This document shows positions 1 through 8,270 of a stretch of DNA of 62,741 nucleotides, in pieces (the first letter of the stretch is position 1; the number at the start of each line of letters is the position of its first letter). The stretch lies in contig JAJFUG010000051.1 of assembly GCA_021372515.1 (NCBI GenBank), positions 1-62,741 on the forward strand, read 5' to 3'. Origin of the DNA: a bacterium (GTDB lineage: Bacteria; Gemmatimonadota; Glassbacteria; GWA2-58-10). The position numbers were made by a program, and so were the translations under genes. Under the pieces are notes generated by a model. It had not been told where the DNA came from, ran no database searches, and saw only the letters and a list, made by a program, of their open reading frames with translations.

Positions 1-228
1 TCTGGACAGGTAACTCTCTCTGGCTTGTTTTTCAGGGTCGGCATGAGGATATGCCGTATGAACCGCAGCGGTGTCTTCGGCTGTGGTGGCTGCGTTGTCT
101 TGCGCTGCGGCCTGGGCCGGCGCGGCGGTATTCGGCGCCGCGGCCTGCGGCTGCGCGGGCTTCGGGCCGACGGAGCAGGCGCAGAGAAGAGAGAGAACGA
201 GCAGAAAAGCAATCAACCGTCCGGGCAA
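1..228 (-). CDS. Lipoprotein, N-terminal part (gene runs off the left edge)
   Basis: Read on the minus strand from a TTG at 228, preceded by a GGAGG Shine-Dalgarno site six bases upstream and by a good sigma70-like promoter. The frame stays open for 76 codons to the window edge. Residues 5-15 are a hydrophobic stretch ending in the lipobox L-C-A-C (residues 15-18), so Cys18 should be lipidated. A linker rich in Ala, Pro and Gln follows (about 22-45), then a more polar segment. It is therefore an exported lipoprotein whose functional domain lies outside the window; function unknown. An ATG-initiated frame over the same bases (265-32) has no such signal and is rejected. Confidence 0.72.
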   Translation of the reverse strand, partial: MPGRLIAFLLVLSLLCACSVGPKPAQPQAAAPNTAAPAQAAAQDNAATTAEDTAAVHTAYPHADPEKQARESYLSR

Positions 229-260
229 GGCCAGCCTCCAAGGTTGGACACAGCGGCGTA

Positions 261-290
261 ATCATATTACATTACAGCGGGAGTTGTCAA
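261..290 (-). promoter_or_regulatory. Predicted sigma70-type promoter of the leftmost lipoprotein gene
   Basis: On the minus strand TTGACA (290-285), an 18-base spacer and TATGAT (266-261). Transcription would begin near 254, leaving a leader of about 26 bases that contains the GGAGG site. This supports the TTG start at 228. Confidence 0.55.
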
Positions 291-342
291 GAGAAGCCGG
301 GGGATAGCCGCTTCCCGCAGTCGTGATTCGTGGAGGAAAAAT

Positions 343-1185
343 TTGAGCTTTCTAAAGCACCTGCCCCTATTCGCCGCCTCGCTCGCGGCCGCGCTCGCCC
401 TGTTCGCGCTCCTGTTGCGCCTGGCCGAGGACAGTCTGACTTTCCACCCCTCGCGCGAGACGGAGGCCGTGCCCGGGGATTTCGGCCTGAGCGCCGAGGA
501 GATGCTCATTCCCTCGGGCGGCCAGGGCGACAGCCTGCACGGCTGGTATTTCCCGCCGGCTGACAGTGCCGCGCCGGTGCTGCTGGTGTTCCACGGCAAC
601 GCGGGCAACATCGCGCACCGCCTGGAGTGGGCCGCCCCGTTCGTCCGGGACGGCATGGGCGTTCTGCTTTTCGATTACCGGGGCTACGGGCGCTCGGGGG
701 GACAGCCCTCGGAGAAAGGTTTCCAAGAGGACGCCCTGACCGTGTGGACATGGCTGACTGCTGAAAAAGGCCTCGACCCGGGGCGGATCGTGCCGTTCGG
801 ACGCTCGCTGGGCGGAGCGCCCGCCGTGCACCTGGCGTCCTGCCGCCCGGTGCGGGCGCTGGTCCTGGAGGGGGCTTTCACCCGCGGGGCGGACATGGCG
901 AAAATGATCTTCGGGTTCCTGCCGGTGGGGTGGCTGATGAAATACCGCTGGGAGGTGGAGCGTCCCCTGGCCGGCCTCGACATTCCGGTGCTGCTGATCC
1001 ACGGGACAGAGGATACGGTTGTGCCGTTCGCTCTTGGGGAAAGACTCGCGCGCGCGGCACGGCAGGGGCGGCTCTGGAGGGTGCACGGGGGCGGGCACCT
1101 GGATGCCCACTACGTGCTGGGACGCGCCTACTACGAGCGTCTGGAGCTTTTCGTCCGCGAGAACGCCTCCGGCGCGGCGGACTGA
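343..1185 (+). CDS. Alpha/beta hydrolase, BEM46/YqkD-like, membrane-anchored
   Basis: A 280-residue serine hydrolase starting at TTG with GGAGG seven bases upstream. Residues 5-26 form one hydrophobic N-terminal anchor, so the catalytic domain probably lies outside the cytoplasmic membrane. The oxyanion motif HGNAGN is at 84-89, the nucleophile elbow G-R-S-L-G puts the serine at 155, and Asp224 (GTEDTVVP) and His252 (GGGHLD) complete the triad. This pattern is typical of BEM46/ABHD13-like lipases and esterases; the substrate is unknown. Its 3' end overlaps the convergent PadR gene by 55 bases. Confidence 0.85.
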   Translation: MSFLKHLPLFAASLAAALALFALLLRLAEDSLTFHPSRETEAVPGDFGLSAEEMLIPSGGQGDSLHGWYFPPADSAAPVLLVFHGNAGNIAHRLEWAAPFVRDGMGVLLFDYRGYGRSGGQPSEKGFQEDALTVWTWLTAEKGLDPGRIVPFGRSLGGAPAVHLASCRPVRALVLEGAFTRGADMAKMIFGFLPVGWLMKYRWEVERPLAGLDIPVLLIHGTEDTVVPFALGERLARAARQGRLWRVHGGGHLDAHYVLGRAYYERLELFVRENASGAAD

Positions 1186-1706
1186 ATATCCGGCAGGCTG
1201 TTTTTCAGCCAGAGCACCTCGGCTCCCAGTTGGTAAAGACGGTACTCGCGGATGAGACGGTCCAGAAGCGGTTCGCCCGCGGGCGGCTCGGCGGCCAGCT
1301 CGGCCTCGTAGCCCGCCTTGAGCGCGGCGTAGCGCGCCGACAGCACCTGCGCGGCCCGTCCCGCAGGAAGGCTGGAGATGAAATTGAGCCCGGTTTCCAG
1401 CGGCTGGAGGCTGTTGGAGGTGTCGGTCAGAAGGGCCTCCACCTGGCGCGCCAGCTCGGCGCGGCCGGCGCGGGTCAGACGGTAGATCGAGCGCTCCGGG
1501 TTGCCGTCCACCGCCTCGTCCCGGATGTGCTCCAGCCAGCCCTGGGCGACAAACTTTTTCAGGCCGTAGTAGATCGAGCCGAAATTCAGGTCGGCGCGCT
1601 CGCCCAGCTCATCGGTCAGGCGCTTGCGGATCTCGTAGCCGTGCATCTGGCCCTCGGCCAGAAGGCCGAGGATGATGGCGCGGGTCATGCGGCTGGAGTT
1701 TTTCAT
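1131..1706 (-). CDS. PadR-family transcriptional regulator
   Basis: A 191-residue protein with an N-terminal PadR winged helix: MTRAIILGLL, then HGYEIRKRL, then the recognition region FGSIYYGLKKFVAQGWLE at about 43-60. The C-terminal half is the helical Vir-C-like dimerisation region seen in longer PadR proteins. PadR proteins are usually repressors that respond to small hydrophobic compounds and often control efflux or detoxification genes. No target is obvious here because the neighbours are divergent or convergent. Its 3' end overlaps the hydrolase gene tail to tail. An AT-rich patch (1730-1745, containing TATATAAATTT) just upstream could be its own operator. Confidence 0.88.
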   Translation of the reverse strand: MKNSSRMTRAIILGLLAEGQMHGYEIRKRLTDELGERADLNFGSIYYGLKKFVAQGWLEHIRDEAVDGNPERSIYRLTRAGRAELARQVEALLTDTSNSLQPLETGLNFISSLPAGRAAQVLSARYAALKAGYEAELAAEPPAGEPLLDRLIREYRLYQLGAEVLWLKNSLPDIQSAAPEAFSRTKSSRRS

Positions 1707-1912
1707 CTTTCCCGCTTTCCTGGTCTTCAGGGTATATAAATTTGAGGGCCACGCCTCTTCATCATACTCATCCCACGCCTGAAAATCAACGTCCGCCCCT
1801 CAGCCGGAGCCTCAAACACTGGCTTATAGCCCCGAGGGGTCTTATTATTATTTGAGGCTACGGCGCTGTTTTTCCAGCCGTGGGCCGTTAACCGGTGACT
1901 CGAGGGGTGCGG

Positions 1913-3211
1913 ATGAACCAGCGGCAGCGGCCGAGCGAGGGCGAGGACGGGGCGATCAATTTCCTGTTCCTGCTGATGATCATCCTCAACATCCTGATCA
2001 TCACCGACCTGTTCCTGTCGATCCTGCAGTCACCCACCACCCTGATTTTCATCCGGGTGGCCCTGATGCTGATCGTGCTGGGGTTCCTGAGCGCCAACGG
2101 CCTGCGCCACCCCGAGATACGCGGCCGGGGCTGGGTGTCTCTGCTCAGCGGGTTCCTGCTCGTGTTCCTCGGCTCTCTGGTCGAGCTAATGTCGCTCCTG
2201 CCCTCAACGGCCAGCTATTTCGCCCGTCTCAGCCCCTCGGCGCTCAATTTCATGCAGAACATGTTCTTCGACCTGTTAGGCTATTTCTGCCTGGCCTACG
2301 GCTTTTTCCTCTGGATACCCTCGATCATCGAGGCCCGGCGGCGGGTGGAGCGCACCGCCTCCGAGCTGGAGGAGAAAGTGCGCGTGCGCACCCGTTCGCT
2401 CCAGGCGATCAACGAGCAGCTTTTCCGCAACAAGATCGAGCTGGAGGAGGCCGGCCGTCACAAGGACGAGTTCCTGGCCTCGGTCAGCCACGAACTCAAA
2501 ACCCCGCTCAACTCGATCCTCGGTTTCTGCCGCCTTCTGAGCGAGGGCCGCCAGGGCGAGTTGAACCCGCGCCAGGCCAAGAGCATCCAGATCATCGACA
2601 ACAACGGCCGCAACCTGCTGGACCAGATCAACAAGCTGCTCGACTTTTCGCGCATCGAGTTCGAGACCGTGCGGCTGGACCTGAAAGAGGTGTCGGTCAA
2701 TGCATTACTGCAAGAGTCACTGGCGGTAATGGAGCCGTTGGCCCGCCACAAGGGCCTGGCGCTCGAATGTGACAACTCGGCCGGCCCGGTGCGCCAGGTC
2801 ACCGACCCGACAGTGCTCAAGCAGTTGCTGCTGGGCATCCTGGACAACGCGGTCAAGTTCACCGACCAGGGCGCGGTGCGCCTGGAGACCGGGCAGAAGG
2901 TGGACGGGTGGTGGATACGGGTCAGCGACACCGGGATCGGCATCGCGGAAAAAGACCTGCCCTTCATCTTCGAGGCTTTCCGCCAGGGGGACGGGTCGCT
3001 GAGCCGACGTTACGGCGGCACCGGCCTGGGCTTGACAATCGCGCGCAAACTGACCACTTTTCTGCACGGGGATATCACTGTACAAAGCACTCCGGGCCAG
3101 GGCTCGGCTTTCACGATCCACCTGCCCTACGGAGCGCCCCCGGCCGCTGTCAGCGAGGAACTCTCTCCCGGCGGCTCCCGCCGGAACATACCGCTGCCAA
3201 AGGAGGACTGA
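1913..3211 (+). CDS. Membrane sensor histidine kinase, orphan
   Basis: The ATG at 1913 follows GAGGGG with good spacing and is preferred to an in-frame GTG at 1895. The product has about 432 residues. The N-terminal third carries about five hydrophobic segments (residues 15-135) with no recognisable extracellular sensor domain. A coiled coil (about 140-185) follows, then HisKA with the phospho-acceptor His193 in SHELKTPLNS. The HATPase domain has an N box (ILDNAVKFTD), G1 (SDTGIGI), F box and G2 (GGTGLGLTIA). There is no adjacent response regulator. The stop overlaps the next start (TGATG), so the kinase is translationally coupled to a TPR protein. Confidence 0.9.
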   Translation: MNQRQRPSEGEDGAINFLFLLMIILNILIITDLFLSILQSPTTLIFIRVALMLIVLGFLSANGLRHPEIRGRGWVSLLSGFLLVFLGSLVELMSLLPSTASYFARLSPSALNFMQNMFFDLLGYFCLAYGFFLWIPSIIEARRRVERTASELEEKVRVRTRSLQAINEQLFRNKIELEEAGRHKDEFLASVSHELKTPLNSILGFCRLLSEGRQGELNPRQAKSIQIIDNNGRNLLDQINKLLDFSRIEFETVRLDLKEVSVNALLQESLAVMEPLARHKGLALECDNSAGPVRQVTDPTVLKQLLLGILDNAVKFTDQGAVRLETGQKVDGWWIRVSDTGIGIAEKDLPFIFEAFRQGDGSLSRRYGGTGLGLTIARKLTTFLHGDITVQSTPGQGSAFTIHLPYGAPPAAVSEELSPGGSRRNIPLPKED

Positions 3212-4512
3212 TGGCTCCCCGCTGGGGAAAATTCAACACACACGGCTTCACCGTTTTCGCCCTCCTGTTCCTGTTCGTCCAGTCGTTCGGTACACTCGCG
3301 GCAGCCACACCCGATGAAACGGGTTATTTCAACCTGTTGCGCACCAAGTTCGACCTGGCCCGCGACAACTACGCCAAGGCCCTGCCCGAGGAGCTGCTGC
3401 TGTTCGAGCGCCTGTTCCCGCAGTCGGCCAAAGGCGACAGTGCAGTCTACATGCTGGGCGTGCTGTTCGACCAGAACAACCAGCCCGACAAGGCCCTGGT
3501 CTCTTTCCTGAAAATACTCTACCTCTACCCGGCCAGCCCGCGCACGCCGGAGGTGATCGCCCATATCCGGCGGCTGAGCACGGAGCAGAAACGCGGGATC
3601 ACCGCCCTGTTCTCGGACGAGAACCTCAAGCTGCTTAAAACACAGGCCCTGCGCCTGACCGAGGAGCCGGCGCGCACCGGCGGCGGCGAGCGCGGCTATT
3701 TCGACTTCCTCCAGCTCCTGGCCGATTCAAAGGTGGGCTCGCTGACCCGCTACACGATCGACGAGTGCGTGCAGTACCTCTACCACGCCGGCTACAACTA
3801 CGAGGCCGACCGGGTGTTGATATTCCGCGGCGACATGTTCCGCCTCCAGGACGATTTCAACAGCGCTATCCTGTCCTACGCCACGGCGGCGCTGGTCGCC
3901 CCGCTCGGCGCCAACCTCCCCCTGGCGCTGCTGCGCACCGGCGAGGTCTATTTCCGCGACCTGAAAGACAACGGCATGGCCCGGAACTGTTGGGGCGACC
4001 TGCTGGACAAGTACCCGGCCAGCCTGGAGGCCGGACGGGCCTCGATCTACCTGGCCGAGGTGGAGGAGTCGGAAAAGAACTACGGCCAGGCGATCACCCG
4101 CCTGGAGGAGACGGTCCTCAAATATCCGTTCGCCGAGATCAAGGCCGAGTGCTACGCCCGGGTCGGGAAAATCTACGTGCAGTACCTGGCCAACCCGGAC
4201 AAGGCCATCGCCTCGTACAACCGCACCGTGGATGAGTACCCGGCCGACCCGCGCGCGGCCGAGGCGCTGATCCGGATCGGCGACATCCAGGAAACCCGGA
4301 AGAACTACCGGGACGCGGTGGATGCCTACCGTCGCCTGGACGAGCTTTTCCCCGACTCGCCGGTGACCGCCGAGTACCTGTTCCGCGCCGCGGAGCTGAG
4401 CCAGGGCAAGCTGAAAGACGAAGGTCTGGCCGCCGAGCTGTACAAGAAAGTGGCTGCCAGTTTCCCGAGCACCGATTTCGGGAAAAAGGCCCGCAAGAAA
4501 ATCGACGAGTGA
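3211..4512 (+). CDS. Exported TPR-repeat protein coupled to the histidine kinase
   Basis: Starts at the ATG overlapping the kinase stop (TGATG), with AGGAGG just upstream. The product has 433 residues. Residues 1-32 look like a signal peptide (basic start, hydrophobic core, ending near L-A-A-A). The rest is a helical array of TPR-like repeats of the type found in BamD/YbgF/Tol-Pal-associated proteins; repeats are clearest from about 60-120 and 200-430 (e.g. YPASLEAGRASIYLAEVEE, DEYPADPRAAEALIRIGDI). It is likely a periplasmic scaffold. Coupling to a kinase suggests envelope sensing or assembly, but no specific function can be assigned. Confidence 0.82.
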   Translation: MAPRWGKFNTHGFTVFALLFLFVQSFGTLAAATPDETGYFNLLRTKFDLARDNYAKALPEELLLFERLFPQSAKGDSAVYMLGVLFDQNNQPDKALVSFLKILYLYPASPRTPEVIAHIRRLSTEQKRGITALFSDENLKLLKTQALRLTEEPARTGGGERGYFDFLQLLADSKVGSLTRYTIDECVQYLYHAGYNYEADRVLIFRGDMFRLQDDFNSAILSYATAALVAPLGANLPLALLRTGEVYFRDLKDNGMARNCWGDLLDKYPASLEAGRASIYLAEVEESEKNYGQAITRLEETVLKYPFAEIKAECYARVGKIYVQYLANPDKAIASYNRTVDEYPADPRAAEALIRIGDIQETRKNYRDAVDAYRRLDELFPDSPVTAEYLFRAAELSQGKLKDEGLAAELYKKVAASFPSTDFGKKARKKIDE

Positions 4513-4629
4513 CACCGGGGCAGGCCGTGCAGTCGACCCGAGCTTAATCCCGGACGGAGCAACGAATTTTTCTCCGCCCGGCTTGAATAGACCGCGCCGA
4601 CCGGCGTCTAACTGATCGATAGGTGTACG

Positions 4630-5235
4630 GTGAAGGATATCAGTATCCGGAGGCAGGAAAGTGAGGACGGCGCCTTGGTGGCCGAGGCCCTGGACGGCTC
4701 GCAGGAGGCGTTCCGGCGGCTGTACGACCGTTACCAGGCCAAGGTGCGCAGCCTGATCCTCTCGCTGGTCGGACGTCCGGAGGAGGCCGACGATATCGTG
4801 CAGCAGGTGTTCATCCGGGCGTTCCGTTCGCTGTCCGGTTTCGGCGGCCGCAGTTCGTTCTACACCTGGCTCTACCGGGTGGCGCTCAACACCACCACCG
4901 ATTTCCGCCGCAAGAAAGTCCGTCTGCGCAAGCGGGAATCGCTGGAGTTGGATGACGACAACCCGGACCGTCCGGCCCTCCAGGTGCCGACCCCGGCCGA
5001 GGAGGGGCCCGAGGAAAGCCTCTACCGCAAGGAGCTGGCCGGGATAATCAGCCAGGCCATGCAGTCACTTAGCGAGGAACACCGTCAGGTGCTCGTGCTG
5101 CGCGAGATGCAGGGCCTCAATTACCAGGAGATAGCCGACACGGTGGGAATAGAGCTGGGCACGGTGATGAGCCGTCTGTTCTACGCCCGCCGTCGCCTGG
5201 CCGAAGTACTCCAGCGTTCCGGGGCGCTGGACTGA
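4630..5235 (+). CDS. ECF-type RNA polymerase sigma factor (RpoE-like)
   Basis: A 201-residue protein from a GTG start. Region sigma2 spans about 25-95 (FRRLYDRYQAKVRSL, DDIVQQVFIRAFRSL, FYTWLYRVALNTTTDFRRKK). After a charged, proline-containing linker, sigma4 spans about 135-190 (LSEEHRQVLVLREMQG, then YQEIADTVGIELGTVMSRL as the helix-turn-helix). There is no sigma3, as expected for an ECF factor. The next gene has anti-sigma architecture, so this is the usual sigma/anti-sigma pair responding to an envelope signal. Confidence 0.94.
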   Translation: MKDISIRRQESEDGALVAEALDGSQEAFRRLYDRYQAKVRSLILSLVGRPEEADDIVQQVFIRAFRSLSGFGGRSSFYTWLYRVALNTTTDFRRKKVRLRKRESLELDDDNPDRPALQVPTPAEEGPEESLYRKELAGIISQAMQSLSEEHRQVLVLREMQGLNYQEIADTVGIELGTVMSRLFYARRRLAEVLQRSGALD

Positions 5236-5316
5236 AAGCCGGGGCCCCGGGGTCCGGTTTCAGGCAGCAGTTGCACTCCGGCGGTGTCTGTAATACGATT
5301 GTGAGGGGTAAAAGCC

Positions 5317-5772
5317 GTGAACGAGCCGCGTTTTGAACTGACCGATGAGCTGATCCAGCGCTACTGTGACGGGGAGCTGGAAGAGGGCCTGCGTGCCCGG
5401 GTGGAGGCCGCCCTGGCCGAACAGCCCGAGCAGGCCGCGAATCTGGAGCGCTACCTCCGCCTGGGGGGCCTGCTGCGGGATTACGCCGCGCAGGGCCGTC
5501 CGGATGAGCTTACAGTGCGGCGCAACTGGGAGGCGGTCAGCCGCGGGATTGCCACGCCCGCGAGGCCTTTCTACCGCCGCCGCCTGCCCTGGCTCTCGGC
5601 CGCGGCGGTGGCCGCCGCGGTGGCGGCCATGTTGCTCATGCCCTCGCGCCAGGCGGTCAGCGCCGAGGCAGAGGTCGAATCGATCGATTGCACCTATTCC
5701 AGTTTCATGGTCTTGAGCCCGGATTCCGATGACACCCATACCATTGTCTGGGTCAACGATTCCGGCAATTGA
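5317..5772 (+). CDS. Membrane anti-sigma factor-like protein
   Basis: A 151-residue protein from GTG, 81 bases after the sigma gene. The N-terminal 70 residues form an acidic helical domain of the anti-sigma type (ELTDELIQRYCDGELEEG, then an Ala/Glu-rich helix and LRLGGLLRDYA). One transmembrane segment lies at about 90-108, followed by a short extracytoplasmic tail of about 40 residues. The H-x3-C-x2-C zinc motif of ZAS-type anti-sigmas is absent, so it would be a zinc-independent member. Assignment rests on position and architecture more than on a strong motif. Confidence 0.72.
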   Translation: MNEPRFELTDELIQRYCDGELEEGLRARVEAALAEQPEQAANLERYLRLGGLLRDYAAQGRPDELTVRRNWEAVSRGIATPARPFYRRRLPWLSAAAVAAAVAAMLLMPSRQAVSAEAEVESIDCTYSSFMVLSPDSDDTHTIVWVNDSGN

Positions 5773-5805
5773 GCCTCCCCTCACCTACTCCAGGAGCGGT
5801 CCTAA

Positions 5806-6288
5806 ATGTTGAAAACCATGCCCAACGGTCTGCTGCGCCCGCTCTTGACGATTGCTGTCCTGCTCATGCTCATTCTGGCCCCCGCCGCTCCCCTGACCGC
5901 CCAGGAGCCGAACCGCTGCCGGATCACGGTCCTCGAAATCCTGGCCGACAAGTCGGGCCAAGGCCTGGACAACGAGCTGAAAGCCCTGAAAAAGGACCTC
6001 GACAAGCTGAACTACACCACCTACCGCCTGAGCAACTCCTACCAGCTCAGCACGGTCTTCTCCCAGCCGAGCGACCTGACCCTTCTGGGCGAGAACAAGC
6101 TCACCCTCACGGCCGAGGGTGTGGAGGACAACGGCAAGATCCGGCTGAAGGTGAAACTGTCCCCGCGCGACTCGAAGGAGAAATCCATCGAGATGGTGAC
6201 CCGGGTGGCCGACGGCGGGATGTTCCTGCTCGGGGGCCCGAGCCAGGGTGACGGTGTGCTGATCCTGGCGGTGACCGTGAAGATGTGA
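5806..6288 (+). CDS. Secreted protein of unknown function in the sigma-factor operon
   Basis: A 160-residue protein whose ATG follows AGGAGCGG. Residues 10-32 form a strong signal peptide ending in L-T-A-Q, so cleavage near residue 31 is likely. The mature part has one early cysteine, an acidic/basic helix around 45-65 (ELKALKKDLDKLNY) and predicted beta strands with repeated L-T-L and K-V-K-L-S patterns. I recognise no catalytic motif. It is the third gene after sigma and anti-sigma and is closed by a terminator, so it is probably regulated with them and may be the output or input protein of the circuit. Confidence 0.75.
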   Translation: MLKTMPNGLLRPLLTIAVLLMLILAPAAPLTAQEPNRCRITVLEILADKSGQGLDNELKALKKDLDKLNYTTYRLSNSYQLSTVFSQPSDLTLLGENKLTLTAEGVEDNGKIRLKVKLSPRDSKEKSIEMVTRVADGGMFLLGGPSQGDGVLILAVTVKM

Positions 6289-6316
6289 TTGCAGGCCTGC
6301 GCTGAAACAGATTCCG

Positions 6317-6347
6317 AAAAGGGGCATGGTGGTCCGTGCCCCTTTTT
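6317..6347 (+). terminator. Rho-independent terminator of the sigma/anti-sigma operon
   Basis: Perfect 10-base arms AAAAGGGGCA (6317-6326) and TGCCCCTTTT (6337-6346), 10-base loop, followed by T-rich sequence to 6357. Confidence 0.85.
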
Positions 6348-6485
6348 GCTTTTTTTGGAATGAATTATGGTCATTCCAACCCGGGGCGGGCAACCCGGTT
6401 TTGGTTGCACGGGCAATCGTTTTTCATGTAAATTAATTGTCTACATTTTTTTCTACAGTCAGAGAACAATCATCGAGGGAAGGTC

Positions 6486-6914
6486 TTGGCGCGAACGATG
6501 GCCACCCAGCAGAAAAAAAAGCGCACGGTCTACCTGTGCGGCCCGATCATGGATGCTTCCCCCGAGGAGAGCGTCACCTGGCGCGAGCGGTCCAAGGAGC
6601 TGTTCAGCCCGCGTTTCACCCTGCTCGACCCGCTGCGGCGCAATTTCAAGGACCGCGAGGTGGACAGCGCCAACGAGATAGTCAGTTTCGACCTGCAGGA
6701 CATAGCCGACAGCGACATCGTACTGGTAAACTACTGCAAGCCCTCGATGGGCACGGCGATGGAGGTGTTCTACGCCTCGCATGATCTGGGCCGCTTCGTC
6801 ATCGCTTTCAGCCCTTTCTCCTTCCAGGACTGCAATCCCTGGATGGTGCGTTTCTGCACCAAGATACTGAAAGACCTGGACACCGCGGTGGCTTACATAG
6901 AGGAGCATTTCTGA
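6486..6914 (+). CDS. Nucleoside 2-deoxyribosyltransferase-like (NDT/DUF4406) protein
   Basis: About 142 residues. The TTG at 6486 lies five to six bases after AGGGA and is preferred, though the ATG at 6498 (skipping four residues) is possible. It has the Rossmann-like NDT fold signature: VYLCGPIMD at the start of strand 1, a central DIADSDIVLVNYCKPS, and the catalytic-glutamate motif SMGTAMEVFYA (about 90-100). Family members cleave or transfer deoxyribose on nucleosides or nucleotides; some clear damaged or modified dNMPs. No nucleotide-salvage gene is adjacent, so the substrate is open. The Cys-rich C-terminal half (DCNPWMVRFCTK) is not standard. Confidence 0.75.
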   Translation: MARTMATQQKKKRTVYLCGPIMDASPEESVTWRERSKELFSPRFTLLDPLRRNFKDREVDSANEIVSFDLQDIADSDIVLVNYCKPSMGTAMEVFYASHDLGRFVIAFSPFSFQDCNPWMVRFCTKILKDLDTAVAYIEEHF

Positions 6915-7036
6915 GGCAGGACAAATGCGGGGGCCCCTTAGTTGTAACCGTGTCGCTGTCGGCGGTGTTATTACACTGAGAATGACGGCGCACGGGCCGG
7001 TCCCCGTGGACGGCAGACAACGGATAAACAGAGGCG

Positions 7037-8212
7037 ATGGTCTTGAGAACGAGAACAAACCGAAAAACAGCGTTGATCCTTCTGGCGGTGCTGGCCGCCC
7101 TGAGCGTTTTCGCCGCCTGCTCCAAGAAAGCGGAGGGGGAGACCGGTCCGGCCGACAAAGCTCCGCGCGCCGGACAGTTCGGCCGTCAGACCCTCGGGGA
7201 TGCAGCCGGGGTCCAGGAGGCCGTACCCGTGGAAGCGGCCACTCCCTGGCGCACCGAGTTGGCGAGCTACGTGTTCGGCAATGCCCATCTGGAGGCCCTG
7301 CGCGTGGTCGATATCGTGGCCCGGGTCGAGGCGCAACTGGTCAGCCTGAACGTGGAGGAGGGTGACATCGTGCGGCGTGACCAGGTGCTGGCCAGCCTGG
7401 ACCGCGACCAGCTCAAGCTGGCCCTGGACGAGGCCCGCGCCCAGCTGGACAACGCGCGCAGCACCTACGCCCGCGACACCCTGATGATGCAGAAGGAGCT
7501 GACCAGCCGTGAGGTGGTCGACAACAGCCGCTACCAGTACGAGACCGCCAGCACACGCTACGAGCGCGCCGAACTCAACCTGCGCTACGCCACGATCACC
7601 GCTCCTTTCAACGGCATGGTCACCAAGCGTTTTATCGAAGTGGGCAGTATGATCCGCACCAACATGATCCTGTTCAACATGGCCGACATGAGCAAGCTGC
7701 TGGCCCGGGTCTACGTGCCGGAAAAAGAGATGGCCCGGATCAACGTGGGCGACCACGTGGAGGTGGAGAGCGAGATGATCCCGGGCCGACGGTTCGCCGG
7801 CGAGGTGGAGATGATCTCGCCCGTGGTCGACCCGACCACCGGGACGATCAAGGTGACAGTCCACCTGACCGAGGGCTATGACGAGCTCAAGCCGGGGATG
7901 TTCTGCTCGGTGTTCATCCTCACCGAGACCCACCCGGACGTGATGGTGATCAGCCGCAAGGCCCTGCTGCCGGACAGCGACACGCCCGAGGTGTTCGTAG
8001 TGGATGACTCGCTGCACGTGCACCGCCGTCCGGTCGAAATCGGCATCCAGCAGGGCGACACCCTCGAGGTGCTCTCCGGCCTGACTCCGGGGGAAAAAGT
8101 GGTGCTGATCGGCCAGGAGAACCTGAGCGAGGGCACGCCGGTCAAGCTGTCCAGCGGGGCCGAGCAGCGCAGCCGTGACTTCCGCCCCTCCGAGCCTGCC
8201 GCGGGGCAGTGA
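7037..8212 (+). CDS. RND efflux periplasmic adaptor (membrane fusion lipoprotein)
   Basis: A 391-residue adaptor of the HlyD/AcrA type. The lipobox F-A-A-C (25-28) anchors it at Cys28. An unstructured linker leads to a first lipoyl half (ARVEAQLVSLNVEEGDIV), an alpha-hairpin (about 120-170, LDEARAQLDNARSTYARD), the second lipoyl half (TITAPFNGMVTKRFIEVG), a beta-barrel (about 210-290) and a C-terminal membrane-proximal domain. It should bridge the RND permease encoded 58 bases downstream to an outer-membrane channel. No TolC-type gene is in the window, so the pump must borrow one. Confidence 0.93.
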   Translation: MVLRTRTNRKTALILLAVLAALSVFAACSKKAEGETGPADKAPRAGQFGRQTLGDAAGVQEAVPVEAATPWRTELASYVFGNAHLEALRVVDIVARVEAQLVSLNVEEGDIVRRDQVLASLDRDQLKLALDEARAQLDNARSTYARDTLMMQKELTSREVVDNSRYQYETASTRYERAELNLRYATITAPFNGMVTKRFIEVGSMIRTNMILFNMADMSKLLARVYVPEKEMARINVGDHVEVESEMIPGRRFAGEVEMISPVVDPTTGTIKVTVHLTEGYDELKPGMFCSVFILTETHPDVMVISRKALLPDSDTPEVFVVDDSLHVHRRPVEIGIQQGDTLEVLSGLTPGEKVVLIGQENLSEGTPVKLSSGAEQRSRDFRPSEPAAGQ

Positions 8213-8270
8213 GCCGGGCGCGTTAATGGATTATTCAGCCTGTTCCAACCGGTAAAGGCCGGTTAACAAT

